The position numbers and the translations under genes were made by a program. DNA of 64,000 nt. It comes from Sphingomonas sp. Leaf343 (GTDB taxonomy: Bacteria; Pseudomonadota; Alphaproteobacteria; Sphingomonadales; Sphingomonadaceae). The notes below the pieces were generated by a model, which did not search any database, had not been told where the DNA came from, and worked only from the letters and a program-made list of their open reading frames with translations. Positions within the stretch are counted from its first letter, which is position 1; every line of letters begins with the position of its first letter. Positions 7,960-19,872 of this stretch are shown piece by piece. The stretch spans positions 306,730 through 370,729 of the forward strand of contig NZ_LMPG01000011.1 of the NCBI RefSeq assembly GCF_001423765.1. The letters run 5' to 3'.

Positions 7960-8934
7960 ATGACGGATAGCGAACACCTGATCGCGGCCATGGACAATCG
8001 CGTCCGCCGCCGCGACGACCGGCGGGAGTTCTTCAAGGCGGCGTTCGGCGTCGGGGCGTTTGCAGTCGGCGGTGCCGCGGCACTCAGCTTTTCGACCAAG
8101 GCCTCGGCACAGTCGATCACGGACGCCGATATTCTGAACTTTGCGCTGAACCTCGAATATCTGGAAGCGCAATTCTACCAGATCGCGGCGAACGGCGCGT
8201 ATCTTCCGGCCAATCTCACGGCGAGCGGCGGCGGCACCGCTGGCGGCACCGTCACCGGCGGCAGTCCCGTGACCTTCACCGATCCGATCGTGGCGCAATA
8301 CGCGCGGGAGATCGCGGCGGACGAGGTCGCGCACGTCACCTTCCTGCGGAGCGCCGGTGCGCTGGGCACGGCGGCGGTAGCGATGCCCAACATCGATATC
8401 CGCGGCGGCGCGGGCGGACCTTTCGGTGCGGCGGCGGCGGCCAGTGGCCTGCCGGCGACGTTCGATCCCTATTCCAGCGACGCCAACTTCCTGCTCGGTG
8501 CCTATATCTTCGAGGATGTGGGCGTGACCGCGTACAAGGGTGCATCGCCGTTGGTCCAGAACAAGACGTTCCTTCAGGCGGCGGCCGGCATCCTGGCGGT
8601 GGAGGCGTATCACGCCGCCATCGTCCGCACGACGCTGTACGGTCTGGGCGTCGAGACGCCCGCATTGCGCACGGCGGCCGACAACATCTCGAACGCGCGC
8701 GATACCCTCGACGGCACCGCGACCGATCGCGATCAGGGTATCTCGCCCGTGACCCGCAACGGTCAGCTGGTGTCGAACATCGTGCCCGCCGATCCGGATA
8801 CGGCGCTCGCCTTCAGCCGCACGCCGCAGCAGGTGCTGAACATCGTCTACCTCAACAACGCGGCGGCGACGATGGGCGGGTTCTTCCCCAACGGCGTCAA
8901 CGGCAACATCAAGGGCGGCATCGCCACCCTCTGA
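7960..8934 (+). CDS. Exported ferritin-like domain protein 1
   Basis: A 324-residue member of the ferritin-like family typified by PF13668. The N-terminus has a twin-arginine-like signal ([17 protein letters not shown], then ASA-QS). The ferritin-like helices carry likely metal ligands in [23 protein letters not shown] and [11 protein letters not shown] (Glu and ExxH patterns). The C-terminus ([22 protein letters not shown]) is shared with the next gene. ATG at 7960 has an AGAGGGG ribosome-binding site. Its biochemical role is unknown; ferritin-like folds bind di-iron centres. It is the first gene of a tandem duplicate pair with a 35-bp gap. Confidence 0.85.
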   Translation: MTDSEHLIAAMDNRVRRRDDRREFFKAAFGVGAFAVGGAAALSFSTKASAQSITDADILNFALNLEYLEAQFYQIAANGAYLPANLTASGGGTAGGTVTGGSPVTFTDPIVAQYAREIAADEVAHVTFLRSAGALGTAAVAMPNIDIRGGAGGPFGAAAAASGLPATFDPYSSDANFLLGAYIFEDVGVTAYKGASPLVQNKTFLQAAAGILAVEAYHAAIVRTTLYGLGVETPALRTAADNISNARDTLDGTATDRDQGISPVTRNGQLVSNIVPADPDTALAFSRTPQQVLNIVYLNNAAATMGGFFPNGVNGNIKGGIATL

Positions 8935-8969
8935 TCTGTCGAGAACCTCCTTTTAAGGGAAATGCTTCC

Positions 8970-12165
<3,196 letters not shown>

Positions 12166-12193
12166 CATTAGACCCTTGTTGAGGGGGACTGAT

Positions 12194-12844
12194 ATGGCAA
12201 ATCTTCCATACGTTACATCTGCCAATAACGTGACGCGGGCACTCACAGCGATTGCCGCAGCCGCAACACCAGAAGCAGTGACCGGAAACTTCGTTAAAAC
12301 TATTCTTAAGATCCCTGGTGGATCTGGAGATCAAATGACGTCGTTTTTGAAGAAAATTGGATTTGCTAATCCTGACGGAAGCCCCACTTCTATTTACAAG
12401 AAATTTAGAAATGAAGCTACTCGTGGCGTCGCAGCCGCAGAAGGTTTGAAGCAAGGCTATTCCGCATTATATAAGCGGAATGAGTATGTGCATGAATTAC
12501 CTGATAAAGATATCAAGGGTCTAATCGTCGAAGAAACAGGCCAAGCGGCCGACTCAAATGTGGCGACGTACATTTTATCGTGCTTCAAGGCAGTAAGGGC
12601 ATTTGCCAATTTTGACAAGATTGTAGAGTCGTCGGTGGACTCTGAATTTGAGTTACCTATAACCTCCACAATGAGTCAGAGTTACCGGGAGAGAGCGGCT
12701 TCCGTAGATGAGGCTGTAAAACCGATCGGCCTAAGCTTGGGCTACAATATAAATCTTAATTTGCCAGCAACCACAGATATTGCAGTTTTCAATGCTATAT
12801 TCAAAAGTTTGCGAGAAAATTTGTTAGCTCAAAGTGATGTCTAA
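12194..12844 (+). CDS. DUF5343-family protein
   Basis: A 216-residue protein of unknown function. The N-terminus (NLPYVTSANNVTRAL), the middle (FLKKIGFANPDGSPTSIYKKF) and the segment ALYKRNEYVHELPDKDIKGL match the DUF5343 pattern, which looks like a winged-helix-type fold with helices. ATG at 12194 has a GAGGGGG site. Codon use is markedly lower in GC than thiC next to it (many A/T third positions), suggesting transfer. It overlaps the HEPN gene by 8 bp, so the two are translationally coupled and probably act together. Confidence 0.75.
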   Translation: MANLPYVTSANNVTRALTAIAAAATPEAVTGNFVKTILKIPGGSGDQMTSFLKKIGFANPDGSPTSIYKKFRNEATRGVAAAEGLKQGYSALYKRNEYVHELPDKDIKGLIVEETGQAADSNVATYILSCFKAVRAFANFDKIVESSVDSEFELPITSTMSQSYRERAASVDEAVKPIGLSLGYNINLNLPATTDIAVFNAIFKSLRENLLAQSDV

Positions 12845-13418
12845 CGTCGAACATCATATTCGATCGTTTGGCATGTCGGGCTATCTGATTACGGAGGAAG
12901 TGCTCGCTATCGAGCGCCGGTACGGCGTAGATTTAGGTCACGTCTCGGAAGCCAAGGACGACAAGTCAGGATATTACCCTCAATTTGATCTCCAAATTCG
13001 TAAGCAGGCTGCAGATATGGCTGCTCACTACGAACTTTTTTACTGTTTGGAGCAATCGATTAGGCAGCTTATTGTCCGCACGTTGGCCGATAAGGCGGGT
13101 ACTAGTTGGTGGAGCGCTGCCGTGCCCGCGAAGATCGTAGAAGATGTGAAAGGGCGCGTTCAGCGCGAAATTGATAGCGGGTTTAGCCAAAGATCAGATT
13201 ACGAAATAGATTATACTAACTTTGGTGAGTTGTCGGTCATCATCGCTTCAAATTGGGATGTCTTCGGAGCTATATTTTCGAGTAAGCGTGCGGTAGAAAG
13301 AATCATGAATAGCTTGAACTTGCTCCGTGGACCAATTGCACATTGTAGTCCACTGGCTGGCGATGAGGTGGATCGCCTTTTACTAACTGTGAAGGATTGG
13401 TTTCGAGCAATGGCGTAG
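12837..13418 (+). CDS. HEPN-domain protein (Swt1-like), putative RNase
   Basis: A 193-residue protein whose C-terminal half fits the HEPN domain found in Swt1-type proteins: SNWDVFGAIFSSK, then LNLLRGPIAHCSPL and DEVDRLLLTVKDWFR. R164 and H169 form the Rx4H motif that makes the active site of HEPN ribonucleases. Such domains are frequent effectors of toxin-antitoxin and anti-phage systems. The gene is AT-rich like its upstream partner and overlaps it. The pairing suggests DUF5343 as regulator, sensor or antitoxin. Function is inferred, not demonstrated. Confidence 0.75.
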   Translation: MSNVEHHIRSFGMSGYLITEEVLAIERRYGVDLGHVSEAKDDKSGYYPQFDLQIRKQAADMAAHYELFYCLEQSIRQLIVRTLADKAGTSWWSAAVPAKIVEDVKGRVQREIDSGFSQRSDYEIDYTNFGELSVIIASNWDVFGAIFSSKRAVERIMNSLNLLRGPIAHCSPLAGDEVDRLLLTVKDWFRAMA

Positions 13419-13441
13419 CATTAGGCTGGAAAGCACAAGCA

Positions 13442-13708
13442 TCAATAATGATACCGACACTGCGCCACCTGCAGCTCCTGCTCGGCGCCGCTGCCTGTAA
13501 CCCGATACACCAGCCGATGCTCCTGATTGATCCGCCGCGACCACCAGCCTGACAGATTGCCGCCCAGCGGTTCGGGCTTGCCGGTCCCCTTGAACGGATG
13601 ACGCCGGCATTCCTCGATCAGCGCGTGAAGCTTGTCGAACAGCTTCGGCTCCTCGGCGCGCAAGGCGATATATTCCGCCCACGACCGCGACGAAAACCGG
13701 ACGTTCAC
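13442..13708 (-). CDS. yoeB: Txe/YoeB family mRNA interferase toxin
   Basis: An 88-residue RelE-superfamily toxin expected to cleave mRNA at the ribosome. The family features are clear: FSSRSWAEYIA at the start, PFKGTGKPEPLGGNLSGWWS, then RRINQEHRLVYRV and a C-terminal CRYHY with the catalytic His/Tyr. The start is GTG at 13708, overlapping the antitoxin stop (GTGA), the normal arrangement for yefM-yoeB. The longer open frame upstream is the antitoxin gene read in another frame. Confidence 0.93.
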   Translation of the reverse strand: MNVRFSSRSWAEYIALRAEEPKLFDKLHALIEECRRHPFKGTGKPEPLGGNLSGWWSRRINQEHRLVYRVTGSGAEQELQVAQCRYHY

Positions 13709-13959
13709 GGCTGGATCGGGTCGTGAACCTCGCCGCCGCCGCCGTCCAGCTCGGCAATGCTCTCCAGCAACCGCTGCGCATTCTTGGGCGAGCGCAACAG
13801 GTACAGCGTCTCCTCGATCGACGCCCAATCGCTTTCCGAAATCAGCACCGCGCCCTCACCGCGCTGACGTGTGATCGCAATCGGCGCTCGATCGGCGACG
13901 ACCTTGTCGATCATCGACTTCAGGTTCTCGCGAGCTTCGGAATAGCTGACCGCATGCAT
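13705..13959 (-). CDS. yefM: Phd/YefM family antitoxin
   Basis: An 84-residue antitoxin. The N-terminal DNA-binding part MHAVSYSEARENLKSMIDKV and the segment VLISESDWASIEETLYLL are standard YefM. The C-terminus neutralises YoeB. YefM normally also represses its own operon. ATG at 13959 is the homologous start; with the -10 box only 7 nt upstream the message may be leaderless. Confidence 0.93.
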   Translation of the reverse strand: MHAVSYSEARENLKSMIDKVVADRAPIAITRQRGEGAVLISESDWASIEETLYLLRSPKNAQRLLESIAELDGGGGEVHDPIQP

Positions 13960-13965
13960 CGCCCG

Positions 13966-13994
13966 AAGATGGACAGAAGTTTGGACAATGTCAA
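13966..13994 (-). promoter_or_regulatory. Promoter of yefM-yoeB
   Basis: On the minus strand: a consensus TTGACA, a 17-bp spacer and CATCTT. The predicted transcription start falls at or next to the yefM ATG. Two near-repeats, TGTCCAAACT and TCTGTCCATC, overlap the promoter and may be YefM operator half-sites. Confidence 0.6.
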
Positions 13995-14012
13995 TCGCGA
14001 CAAGTCTCACCC

Positions 14013-14294
14013 TTAACGCGCCACCACGCCCTTCCAGAACGCCACCCGTCCCCGGATGGCGCTCGCCGCGTCTTTGGGTTCGGGATAATACCACGCCGCG
14101 TCGCGATTCTCCGCGCCGCCGACGACCAGCGTGTAGTAATGCGCGGTGCCCTTCCACGGGCAGACGCTGGTCGTCGCGCTGTCCTTCAGCAAGGCTGGGT
14201 CGACGGCGGATAGCGGGAAATAGCTGTTGCCCTCCACCACCACGATGTCGTCGCTCGCCGCGATGCGCGTGTCGTTCCACCAGGCTTCGGTCAT
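14013..14294 (-). CDS. DUF427 domain protein
   Basis: A 93-residue protein of the DUF427 family, recognised by the segments WNDTRIAASDDIVVVEGNSYF, CPWKGTAHYYTL and AAWYYPEPKDAA, where the CPWKG..HYY motif is the family hallmark. The fold is a small beta-structure; its function is unknown. ATG at 14294 is used, since upstream codons overlap the regulatory region of the divergent TIR-like gene. It lies between the toxin-antitoxin pair and that gene. Confidence 0.85.
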   Translation of the reverse strand: MTEAWWNDTRIAASDDIVVVEGNSYFPLSAVDPALLKDSATTSVCPWKGTAHYYTLVVGGAENRDAAWYYPEPKDAASAIRGRVAFWKGVVAR

Positions 14295-14439
14295 GGCTCG
14301 TCCTTTTGCTCTTGTTGCACCCAACGAGTGTCGAACCGGCTTTGCTCCGAAGTGGCGCATGTTCGTGTGGTGACGTGCCGGAACACATGCTCCGATGGCC
14401 GTGCGCCGGCATTCATGTCGGACAGGCAGCGAGGAGAGA

Positions 14440-15606
14440 ATGATGCGGTCCATTCCCGTCGACGTATTTTACTCGGCATCCTTCAATCCGGGTGACGCGG
14501 AATCGAACGCGTTCTTCACCGCCGTGTGCAGTGGACTGGATATCAACGGATCGAATGTTTCGTTCGGGGCCAATCGCCTGCCGTCCGAGCAGGCGCACAA
14601 GCTGATCGCCGGATCGCAGGGTCTGATCGCGGTCTGTCCGAAACGGGAAGCCCTCACCGATGGCAGATTCAACATGCCGCAAGCCGTCAACGACGAGATC
14701 GCCTTGGCCTATGGCCTCGGCAAACCGATTCTGGTGATCGCCGAGGAGGGCGTGAACAAGGGCGGGTTCAAGGAGAAGTACAGGACGTTCCAGACCTTCG
14801 ATCGGTCCAGACTGGATGATCCCGGGTTCATCACCGCGGCGATCAAGGCGATCCACGAATTCAAGGTCGAGCTGATCGACCAGAGCCATTTCGGTCAAGC
14901 CCACGAACCCGCCGACAGCCACGCCGAGCATCTCAGCCATCTGGTCGAGTTGCGAAAAACTGCCGACGATTTCGCATGGGAATATTCCACGACCAAGACG
15001 ATCGTCTACACCCGGGACTCGACCGTCGCATTCCCGACCAGCGTCTTCGCAACGCAAGGCGTGAAGGTGCCCGACGACAGCGAACCGATCGTCTGGGAGT
15101 ACAAACATGTCGGATCATCCGGTGCCCTGCGGCTGGTGCCGACGATCGATCAGCAAAGCTCGACGTGCGTCGATGTTCGGCTGAAGCCCGATCCGGCCGC
15201 CGAAAAGGGCGATCACATCACCTATCGCACCTATAGCCGGTCACGCTATCTCGTTCCCTTGTGGGAAGACGAGACGCTGGATGACCGCCGGGTGCACCTG
15301 AACAAGGGCGAGTTTCGGGTGTCCGAGGGTCTGTTATTCATCCATCGCACCAAAAAGGCGGTGCTGGAGTTCAGGCTCTGTCGCGAATACGGCCTCAAGA
15401 AAAGCGACATCGTGCCGTTCGTCGCGAGCTATACCTCGTCGATCGATTTCGAGGTCGAGAGCGAACTGAATCGTGCCGAGGTTCGGATCGACGACTATGG
15501 CGGTTCGCTCACCGTGCGGATGGAGATCGAGAGCGCGCTCCCCGGCCACCTCTACGGCATCGCGTGGAACCCGCCGGTGCGTCCAGCTTCCGGGAACCCG
15601 TCATGA
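14440..15606 (+). CDS. TIR-like domain protein with unrecognised C-terminal domain
   Basis: 388 residues in two parts. Residues about 5-125 resemble a prokaryotic TIR-like / nucleoside-deoxyribosyltransferase-like Rossmann domain: VDVFYSASF, then IAGSQGLIAVCPKREAL, then NDEIALAYGLGKPILVIAEE, with E86 a candidate catalytic or NAD-contacting residue, and FQTFDRSRL. The rest (about 150-388) is rich in beta strands (VDVRLKP, ITYRTYSRSRYLVPL, VRMEIESAL) and is not recognised. TIR domains in bacterial defence degrade or convert NAD+. ATG at 14440 or 14443 follows a GAGGAG site. The neighbouring toxin and HEPN genes support a defence role, but this is inference. Confidence 0.65.
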   Translation: MMRSIPVDVFYSASFNPGDAESNAFFTAVCSGLDINGSNVSFGANRLPSEQAHKLIAGSQGLIAVCPKREALTDGRFNMPQAVNDEIALAYGLGKPILVIAEEGVNKGGFKEKYRTFQTFDRSRLDDPGFITAAIKAIHEFKVELIDQSHFGQAHEPADSHAEHLSHLVELRKTADDFAWEYSTTKTIVYTRDSTVAFPTSVFATQGVKVPDDSEPIVWEYKHVGSSGALRLVPTIDQQSSTCVDVRLKPDPAAEKGDHITYRTYSRSRYLVPLWEDETLDDRRVHLNKGEFRVSEGLLFIHRTKKAVLEFRLCREYGLKKSDIVPFVASYTSSIDFEVESELNRAEVRIDDYGGSLTVRMEIESALPGHLYGIAWNPPVRPASGNPS

Positions 15607-15615
15607 GCATCCGCT

Positions 15616-15641
15616 CCTGACCGCTCTCCACGACGGTCAGG
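15616..15641. terminator. Hairpin between convergent genes
   Basis: An 8-bp perfect stem CCTGACCG / CGGTCAGG with a 10-nt loop. It sits after the TIR-like gene and overlaps the last codon of ung. There is no clear T-run, so termination is only suggested. Confidence 0.4.
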
Positions 15642-16344
15642 GATCGATCCGGGGCAGGTTCGGCAAAGCCCAGTCGACCGGTGCGGCGCCCCGCTCCACC
15701 AGAAACGCATTCGCTTGCGAGAAGGGCCGGCTGCCGAACCAGCCCTTGTAGGCGGACAGCGGCGACGGATGCGGCGCGCTCAGCACCAGATGCGCGCCGC
15801 CCCGTTCGACCGTGCGGACGAACGCCGCCTTCTTCTGCGCATGCGCGCCCCACAGCAGGAACACGACCGGCTCCGGCTTCGCGGCGATGGCGCGGATCAC
15901 GGCATCGGTGAACCGCTCCCACCCGCGGTCCCGATGCGATCCGGCGCGGCCCGCCTCGACGCTCATGACCGTGTTGAGCAGCAGCACGCCCGCCTTCGCC
16001 CAATGCTCCAGAAACCCGTGCCGCGCCGGCGCGATGCCCAGATCGGCATGCAGTTCCTTGTAGATGTTGACGAGGCTCGGCGGCGGCCTGATCCCCGGCC
16101 GGACGGAAAAGCTCAGCCCATGCGCCTGTCCCGGCCCGTGATACGGGTCCTGCCCCAGGATCACGACGCGCACCTTGGGCAGCGGCGTCAGCTCCAGCGC
16201 CCGGAACCGGTCCGCCGCGGCGGGAAACACCTGCTTGCCCGCCGCCGCCTCGCCGTCGAGGAAGGCGTGCAGCGCCGCCATGTCAGGGCATGCCAGCGCG
16301 TCGACCAGCGGCCCCTCCCAGCTCGGATCGATGCGCGGGTTCAC
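15637..16344 (-). CDS. ung: Uracil-DNA glycosylase
   Basis: A 235-residue family-1 UDG that removes uracil from DNA in base excision repair. The water-activating loop GQDPYHGPGQAHGLSFSV and the Leu-intercalation/His loop HPSPLSAYKG are intact, so it should be active. The start is GTG at 16344, one base-step from the upstream gene's stop, suggesting co-transcription with it. Length is normal. Confidence 0.97.
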   Translation of the reverse strand: MNPRIDPSWEGPLVDALACPDMAALHAFLDGEAAAGKQVFPAAADRFRALELTPLPKVRVVILGQDPYHGPGQAHGLSFSVRPGIRPPPSLVNIYKELHADLGIAPARHGFLEHWAKAGVLLLNTVMSVEAGRAGSHRDRGWERFTDAVIRAIAAKPEPVVFLLWGAHAQKKAAFVRTVERGGAHLVLSAPHPSPLSAYKGWFGSRPFSQANAFLVERGAAPVDWALPNLPRIDP

Positions 16345-16345
16345 G

Positions 16346-16636
16346 TCACCGCTTCCGCACGAACTCGGCGCGCAGGACGAGGCCCTTGATGCCGTCGAAC
16401 TTGCAGTCGATCTCCTGCGCGTCGCCGGTCAGGCGGATGCTCTTGATGAGCGTTCCGCGCTTCAGCGTCTGCCCCGCGCCCTTGACCTTCAGGTCCTTGA
16501 CGAGCGTCACCTGATCGCCATCCGCCAGCAGGTTGCCGACCGCGTCGCGGACCTCGACACCGGCTGCCGGGGCAGGCGCGTCGCCCGCCGCGATCCACTC
16601 GCCGCTGGCCTCGTCATAGACATATTCGTCGCTCAT
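16346..16636 (-). CDS. PhnA/YjdM-type domain protein
   Basis: A 96-residue protein whose C-terminal part is the YjdM (formerly PhnA) domain: VRDAVGNLLADGDQVTLVKDLKVKG followed by LKRGTLIKSIRLTGD and IDCKFDGIKGLVLRAEFVRK. The zinc-ribbon that precedes this domain in full-length YjdM is missing; a short acidic N-terminus takes its place. Exact function is unknown despite the old 'phosphonoacetate' name. It is immediately upstream of ung. Confidence 0.85.
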   Translation of the reverse strand: MSDEYVYDEASGEWIAAGDAPAPAAGVEVRDAVGNLLADGDQVTLVKDLKVKGAGQTLKRGTLIKSIRLTGDAQEIDCKFDGIKGLVLRAEFVRKR

Positions 16637-16663
16637 GCTTCGGCGATACGCCGCGTCGCGCGA

Positions 16664-18079
16664 TCAGAACAGCCCCGGCACCTCGCGCTGCGCCGCATTG
16701 GGGCGGCCGGCTCCGACCAGCGTCCGCGCCCCGCCATCCCTCGCCGACCGTGTCGTCGCGGCGCTATCGATCGGCGTGCAGCTTCGCCCCGCGAGGAAGT
16801 CGAGCGCGGTCCTGACCGAATCCTCCGCCACGCTGCCCAACGGTTGCGTCAGGTCGTCGGTCGCGCGGCAGCTCGCCTCGACGGTCCCTGCCAGCCCGTC
16901 ATAATAGCGGCCGCTGCGTGCCGCGTTCTGCGTCGCCAGCGCCACCACGCGCAGCCGGTCGTCGCAGGCGGCGCGGTCCAGCCCGATCTGTCCCACCGGC
17001 TTGCCGAAGGTGTTGGTCCCGATCAGCCCGACATTCGCATGCAGATACGGGATGAAGGCATTGATGACCAACTCGCTGGCCGAGGCGGAGGCCGCCGTGC
17101 CGATGAACGCGATCCGCGTCGGCGCGACCGATTGCGGCTGCGGGCGGAAATACCGCGTGCGATCGTTCGCCGCCTTTTCGGATCGATAGCTGGTATAGGA
17201 GAAGACGTCGTTGCTGCTGCGGTTCGCCCCCATCAGGTCGCCCATCAGCTCCGCGATGGATATCAGCCCGCCACCATTGTAGCGCAGGTCGATCACGAAT
17301 TCGGTGATGCCCTGCACCCGGAAACCGTCGAAGGCTGCGCGCAAGCCGGTGTCGGCGGTGTCGATGAAGGTGCGCAGGTTGATATACCCGACCCGCTTGT
17401 CGCCATCGACCAGAACCCGCGCACCATAGCGCGGGGATACGGGGATCAGCGCATAATCCGCCTTCGCCACGGTCACGTCGCGCGTCGTCTGGCCATCGGC
17501 GATGCGGAAGGTCCGCGTCGTGCCCGCCGTACCCGGCCCCAGGGCGGCGTCGATGCCGCCCGTCGCGACGATCTCCGCCACCGGCCGGATGTCGCTCGCG
17601 CCGGTGCCGATCCCGACGATCTCCGTGCCCCGGTCGATTCCCGCCGCCAGTGCCGGGGCGCCCTCGAACGCCTCCGTCACCTGCAGCCTGCTGCGGTCGG
17701 CGGAGGTCGCGATGCGGATGCCGAAGCCGGCGGTGTCGCCCGACTGGAAATACCGGTCATCCTCGCGGATCGACGTCAGATAGGTGAAATACCGGTCCTT
17801 GCGCTGCGCCCGCGCCGTCGCGGTCATCGCATCGATATAGTCCCGCACCGTCGCGTAGCCGGCCGGGTCGAGGGCCAGGGGCAACGTGTCCGGAAACAGA
17901 TACCATTCGCGCAACTGCGCCGCCGCCCAGTCCTGCCGCGCCCGGAGCGTGCAGCCCGCCGCGCTGGCCGTGCCGCCGCCATCCGTCGCCGCGGGAGATG
18001 ACGACGACCCGCCGGAATCGCCGCCGCACGCCGTCAGCATCGCCGCGAGGTTCATTACCGCCAGCCGCCACCGCGCCAT
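16664..18079 (-). CDS. S41 family peptidase, lipoprotein
   Basis: A 471-residue C-terminal-processing-type serine protease. The signal ends in lipobox LTAC, followed by a Gly/Ser-rich linker. A PDZ-like region (FEGAPALAAGIDRGTEIVGI) precedes the peptidase core: FVIDLRYNGGGLISI and TAASASASELVINA, where the Ser of SASE is the likely nucleophile. ATG at 18079 is chosen because it begins the signal sequence. Residues before it would be non-conserved. It should act at the periplasmic face of a membrane; its substrates are unknown. Confidence 0.87.
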   Translation of the reverse strand: MARWRLAVMNLAAMLTACGGDSGGSSSSPAATDGGGTASAAGCTLRARQDWAAAQLREWYLFPDTLPLALDPAGYATVRDYIDAMTATARAQRKDRYFTYLTSIREDDRYFQSGDTAGFGIRIATSADRSRLQVTEAFEGAPALAAGIDRGTEIVGIGTGASDIRPVAEIVATGGIDAALGPGTAGTTRTFRIADGQTTRDVTVAKADYALIPVSPRYGARVLVDGDKRVGYINLRTFIDTADTGLRAAFDGFRVQGITEFVIDLRYNGGGLISIAELMGDLMGANRSSNDVFSYTSYRSEKAANDRTRYFRPQPQSVAPTRIAFIGTAASASASELVINAFIPYLHANVGLIGTNTFGKPVGQIGLDRAACDDRLRVVALATQNAARSGRYYDGLAGTVEASCRATDDLTQPLGSVAEDSVRTALDFLAGRSCTPIDSAATTRSARDGGARTLVGAGRPNAAQREVPGLF

Positions 18080-18222
18080 GCCCGGATCCCTTCTCGGCAA
18101 CGGCTTATCAGCCACGCCGCCGGACGCCAGCGAAACCCGCGTCATTACGATGCCGTCACCATGCAACCGCACCTGCGTCCGGCGGTTATCAAGCCAGACC
18201 GCCTGCCATGAAAGGGACTCCG

Positions 18223-18579
18223 ATGATCCGCCTGACGCCCGCCTTCCTCCTGGCTGCCCCGCTGCTGCTCGCCGCCTGCGGGCAGGGCGCGTCGACCGAG
18301 GAACCGGTGACCAACGTCACGGTACCGGAGGGCAATTACGTGCAGGCGATCCGGACGATGCCCGCCGGGCAGCGAACCGGGGTGATGTTCCGCGCGATCC
18401 GCGACGCCGGGCGCGAATGTCAGCAGGTCACCGACGTCAAGGAAGCGCAGGCGATCGACGGCGCGCCGACATGGGTCGCGGTGTGTGACGGCAGTACCCG
18501 CTGGCTGGTCGCGATCAACGCGGACGGTATCGCGACGGTCACCAACGCCACCGAGCTGAAGGACGCGAACGCAAAGTGA
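18223..18579 (+). CDS. Small lipoprotein of unknown function
   Basis: 118 residues: a lipoprotein signal (FLLAAPLLLAAC) and a mature domain with two Cys (ECQQV, VAVCDG) likely joined by a disulfide. No family recognised. ATG at 18223 has an AAAGGGA site. Its TGA overlaps the GTG of the next gene (GTGA), so it is coupled to the GH130 gene, though the pairing may be incidental. Confidence 0.75.
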   Translation: MIRLTPAFLLAAPLLLAACGQGASTEEPVTNVTVPEGNYVQAIRTMPAGQRTGVMFRAIRDAGRECQQVTDVKEAQAIDGAPTWVAVCDGSTRWLVAINADGIATVTNATELKDANAK

Positions 18580-19868
18580 GCGCCCCTCTGGTCACCGTCC
18601 TGCCCGTCGTCCTGCGCCCCGATCCGGGCCGGACGGTGATCCGGCCGTTCCTGCCCTCCGACCCGACGGGGTTCGAGACGCCCGGTCATCCGCGCGCGGA
18701 GCGGATCGCCGCCCGCGTAATGGGGCTGGGCGATGCCGCGCTGACGGAGGAACTGGACCGTGTCCGCCTGTCGCTGGACGAGCGGCACCGGGACTTGCCC
18801 GCACTGCTGCTCCGCCGCTTCGCCGAAGTGGCCGGGCAGATTCCGGATGTGGCCGCCGCGACGGACGCACACAGGATGCTGATCGGCGCGTATTTCAGCG
18901 CCGAATATTCGTTCGAGTCCGCCGCGCTGTTCAACCCCAGCATCGTTCCGCATCCCGACCGGTCGGCGGCGGCGGACGGGGCGACGCGCTTCATCCTGTC
19001 GCTGCGCGGGATCGGGGAGGGGCATCTGTCCTCGGTCACTTTCCGCACCGGCACCTGGGCGGCGGACGGCGGCGTCACCGTCGACACGCCGAGCCTGACG
19101 TCCGTCGCGCCGATCGTCGGCCCATTGCGCGACGACGACATCTTCGAACTCGATTGCGGGGGCAGCCGCGATCCGTCGGAGACGGTGCTGTTCCCCGTCG
19201 TTCCCAGCCAGAGCCGGGGGATCGAGGATCTGCGCCTGACGCCGGTGACGCGGCCGGACGGATCGTCCACCTATGTCGGCACCTTCACCGCGGTCGGCGA
19301 TCGCGGCGTGGAGCAGCAGATGCTCCAGACCGACGATTTCGCCAGTTTCCGGATGCGCCCCGTCACCGGCGATCTCGCCGCCGCCAAGGGCATGGCGCTG
19401 TTCCCGCGCCAGATCGGCGGGCGGTATTGGGCGATCGGGCGTCAGGACAACGAGAATCTCTGGCTGTTCTCCTCCGATGATCCGTTCGACTGGCGTGACG
19501 GGCGCAAGCTGATCGAGCCGCGCTACCCGTGGGAATATGTCCAGATGGGCAATTGCGGATCGCCGCTGGAGATCGAGGAGGGGTGGCTGCTGCTGACCCA
19601 CGGCGTGGGCGTCGTTCGCAATTATTGCATGGGCGCGGCGCTGCTGGATCGGGAAGACCCATCGAAGGTGCTGGGCCGTACGCCCGTGCCGATGCTGGAA
19701 CCGGGGCCGCAGGATCGCGACGGCTACGTCCCCAATGTCGTCTACAGCTGCGGCGGGCTGGTGCGTGGCCGCACCCTGTTGCTGCCGTACGGGATCGCCG
19801 ACGATTATACCGGTTTCGGCACCGTCTCCATCGATGCGCTGCTCGCCGCGATGGAGATGCCGGACTGA
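18576..19868 (+). CDS. Glycoside hydrolase family 130-type protein
   Basis: A 430-residue five-bladed beta-propeller protein of the GH130 type. Known members are beta-mannoside phosphorylases or hydrolases acting on beta-1,2- or beta-1,4-mannosides. Recognisable blocks: FNPSIVPHPD, FILSLRGIGEGHLSSV, IEDLRLTP, YWAIGRQDNENLWLF, WEYVQMGNCGSPLEIEEGWL and YVPNVVYSCGG. The start is GTG overlapping the stop of the preceding lipoprotein gene. It is cytosolic as no signal is present. The convergent LacI regulator next to it may control a mannoside pathway. Confidence 0.85.
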   Translation: MSAPLVTVLPVVLRPDPGRTVIRPFLPSDPTGFETPGHPRAERIAARVMGLGDAALTEELDRVRLSLDERHRDLPALLLRRFAEVAGQIPDVAAATDAHRMLIGAYFSAEYSFESAALFNPSIVPHPDRSAAADGATRFILSLRGIGEGHLSSVTFRTGTWAADGGVTVDTPSLTSVAPIVGPLRDDDIFELDCGGSRDPSETVLFPVVPSQSRGIEDLRLTPVTRPDGSSTYVGTFTAVGDRGVEQQMLQTDDFASFRMRPVTGDLAAAKGMALFPRQIGGRYWAIGRQDNENLWLFSSDDPFDWRDGRKLIEPRYPWEYVQMGNCGSPLEIEEGWLLLTHGVGVVRNYCMGAALLDREDPSKVLGRTPVPMLEPGPQDRDGYVPNVVYSCGGLVRGRTLLLPYGIADDYTGFGTVSIDALLAAMEMPD

Positions 19869-19872
19869 CCGG

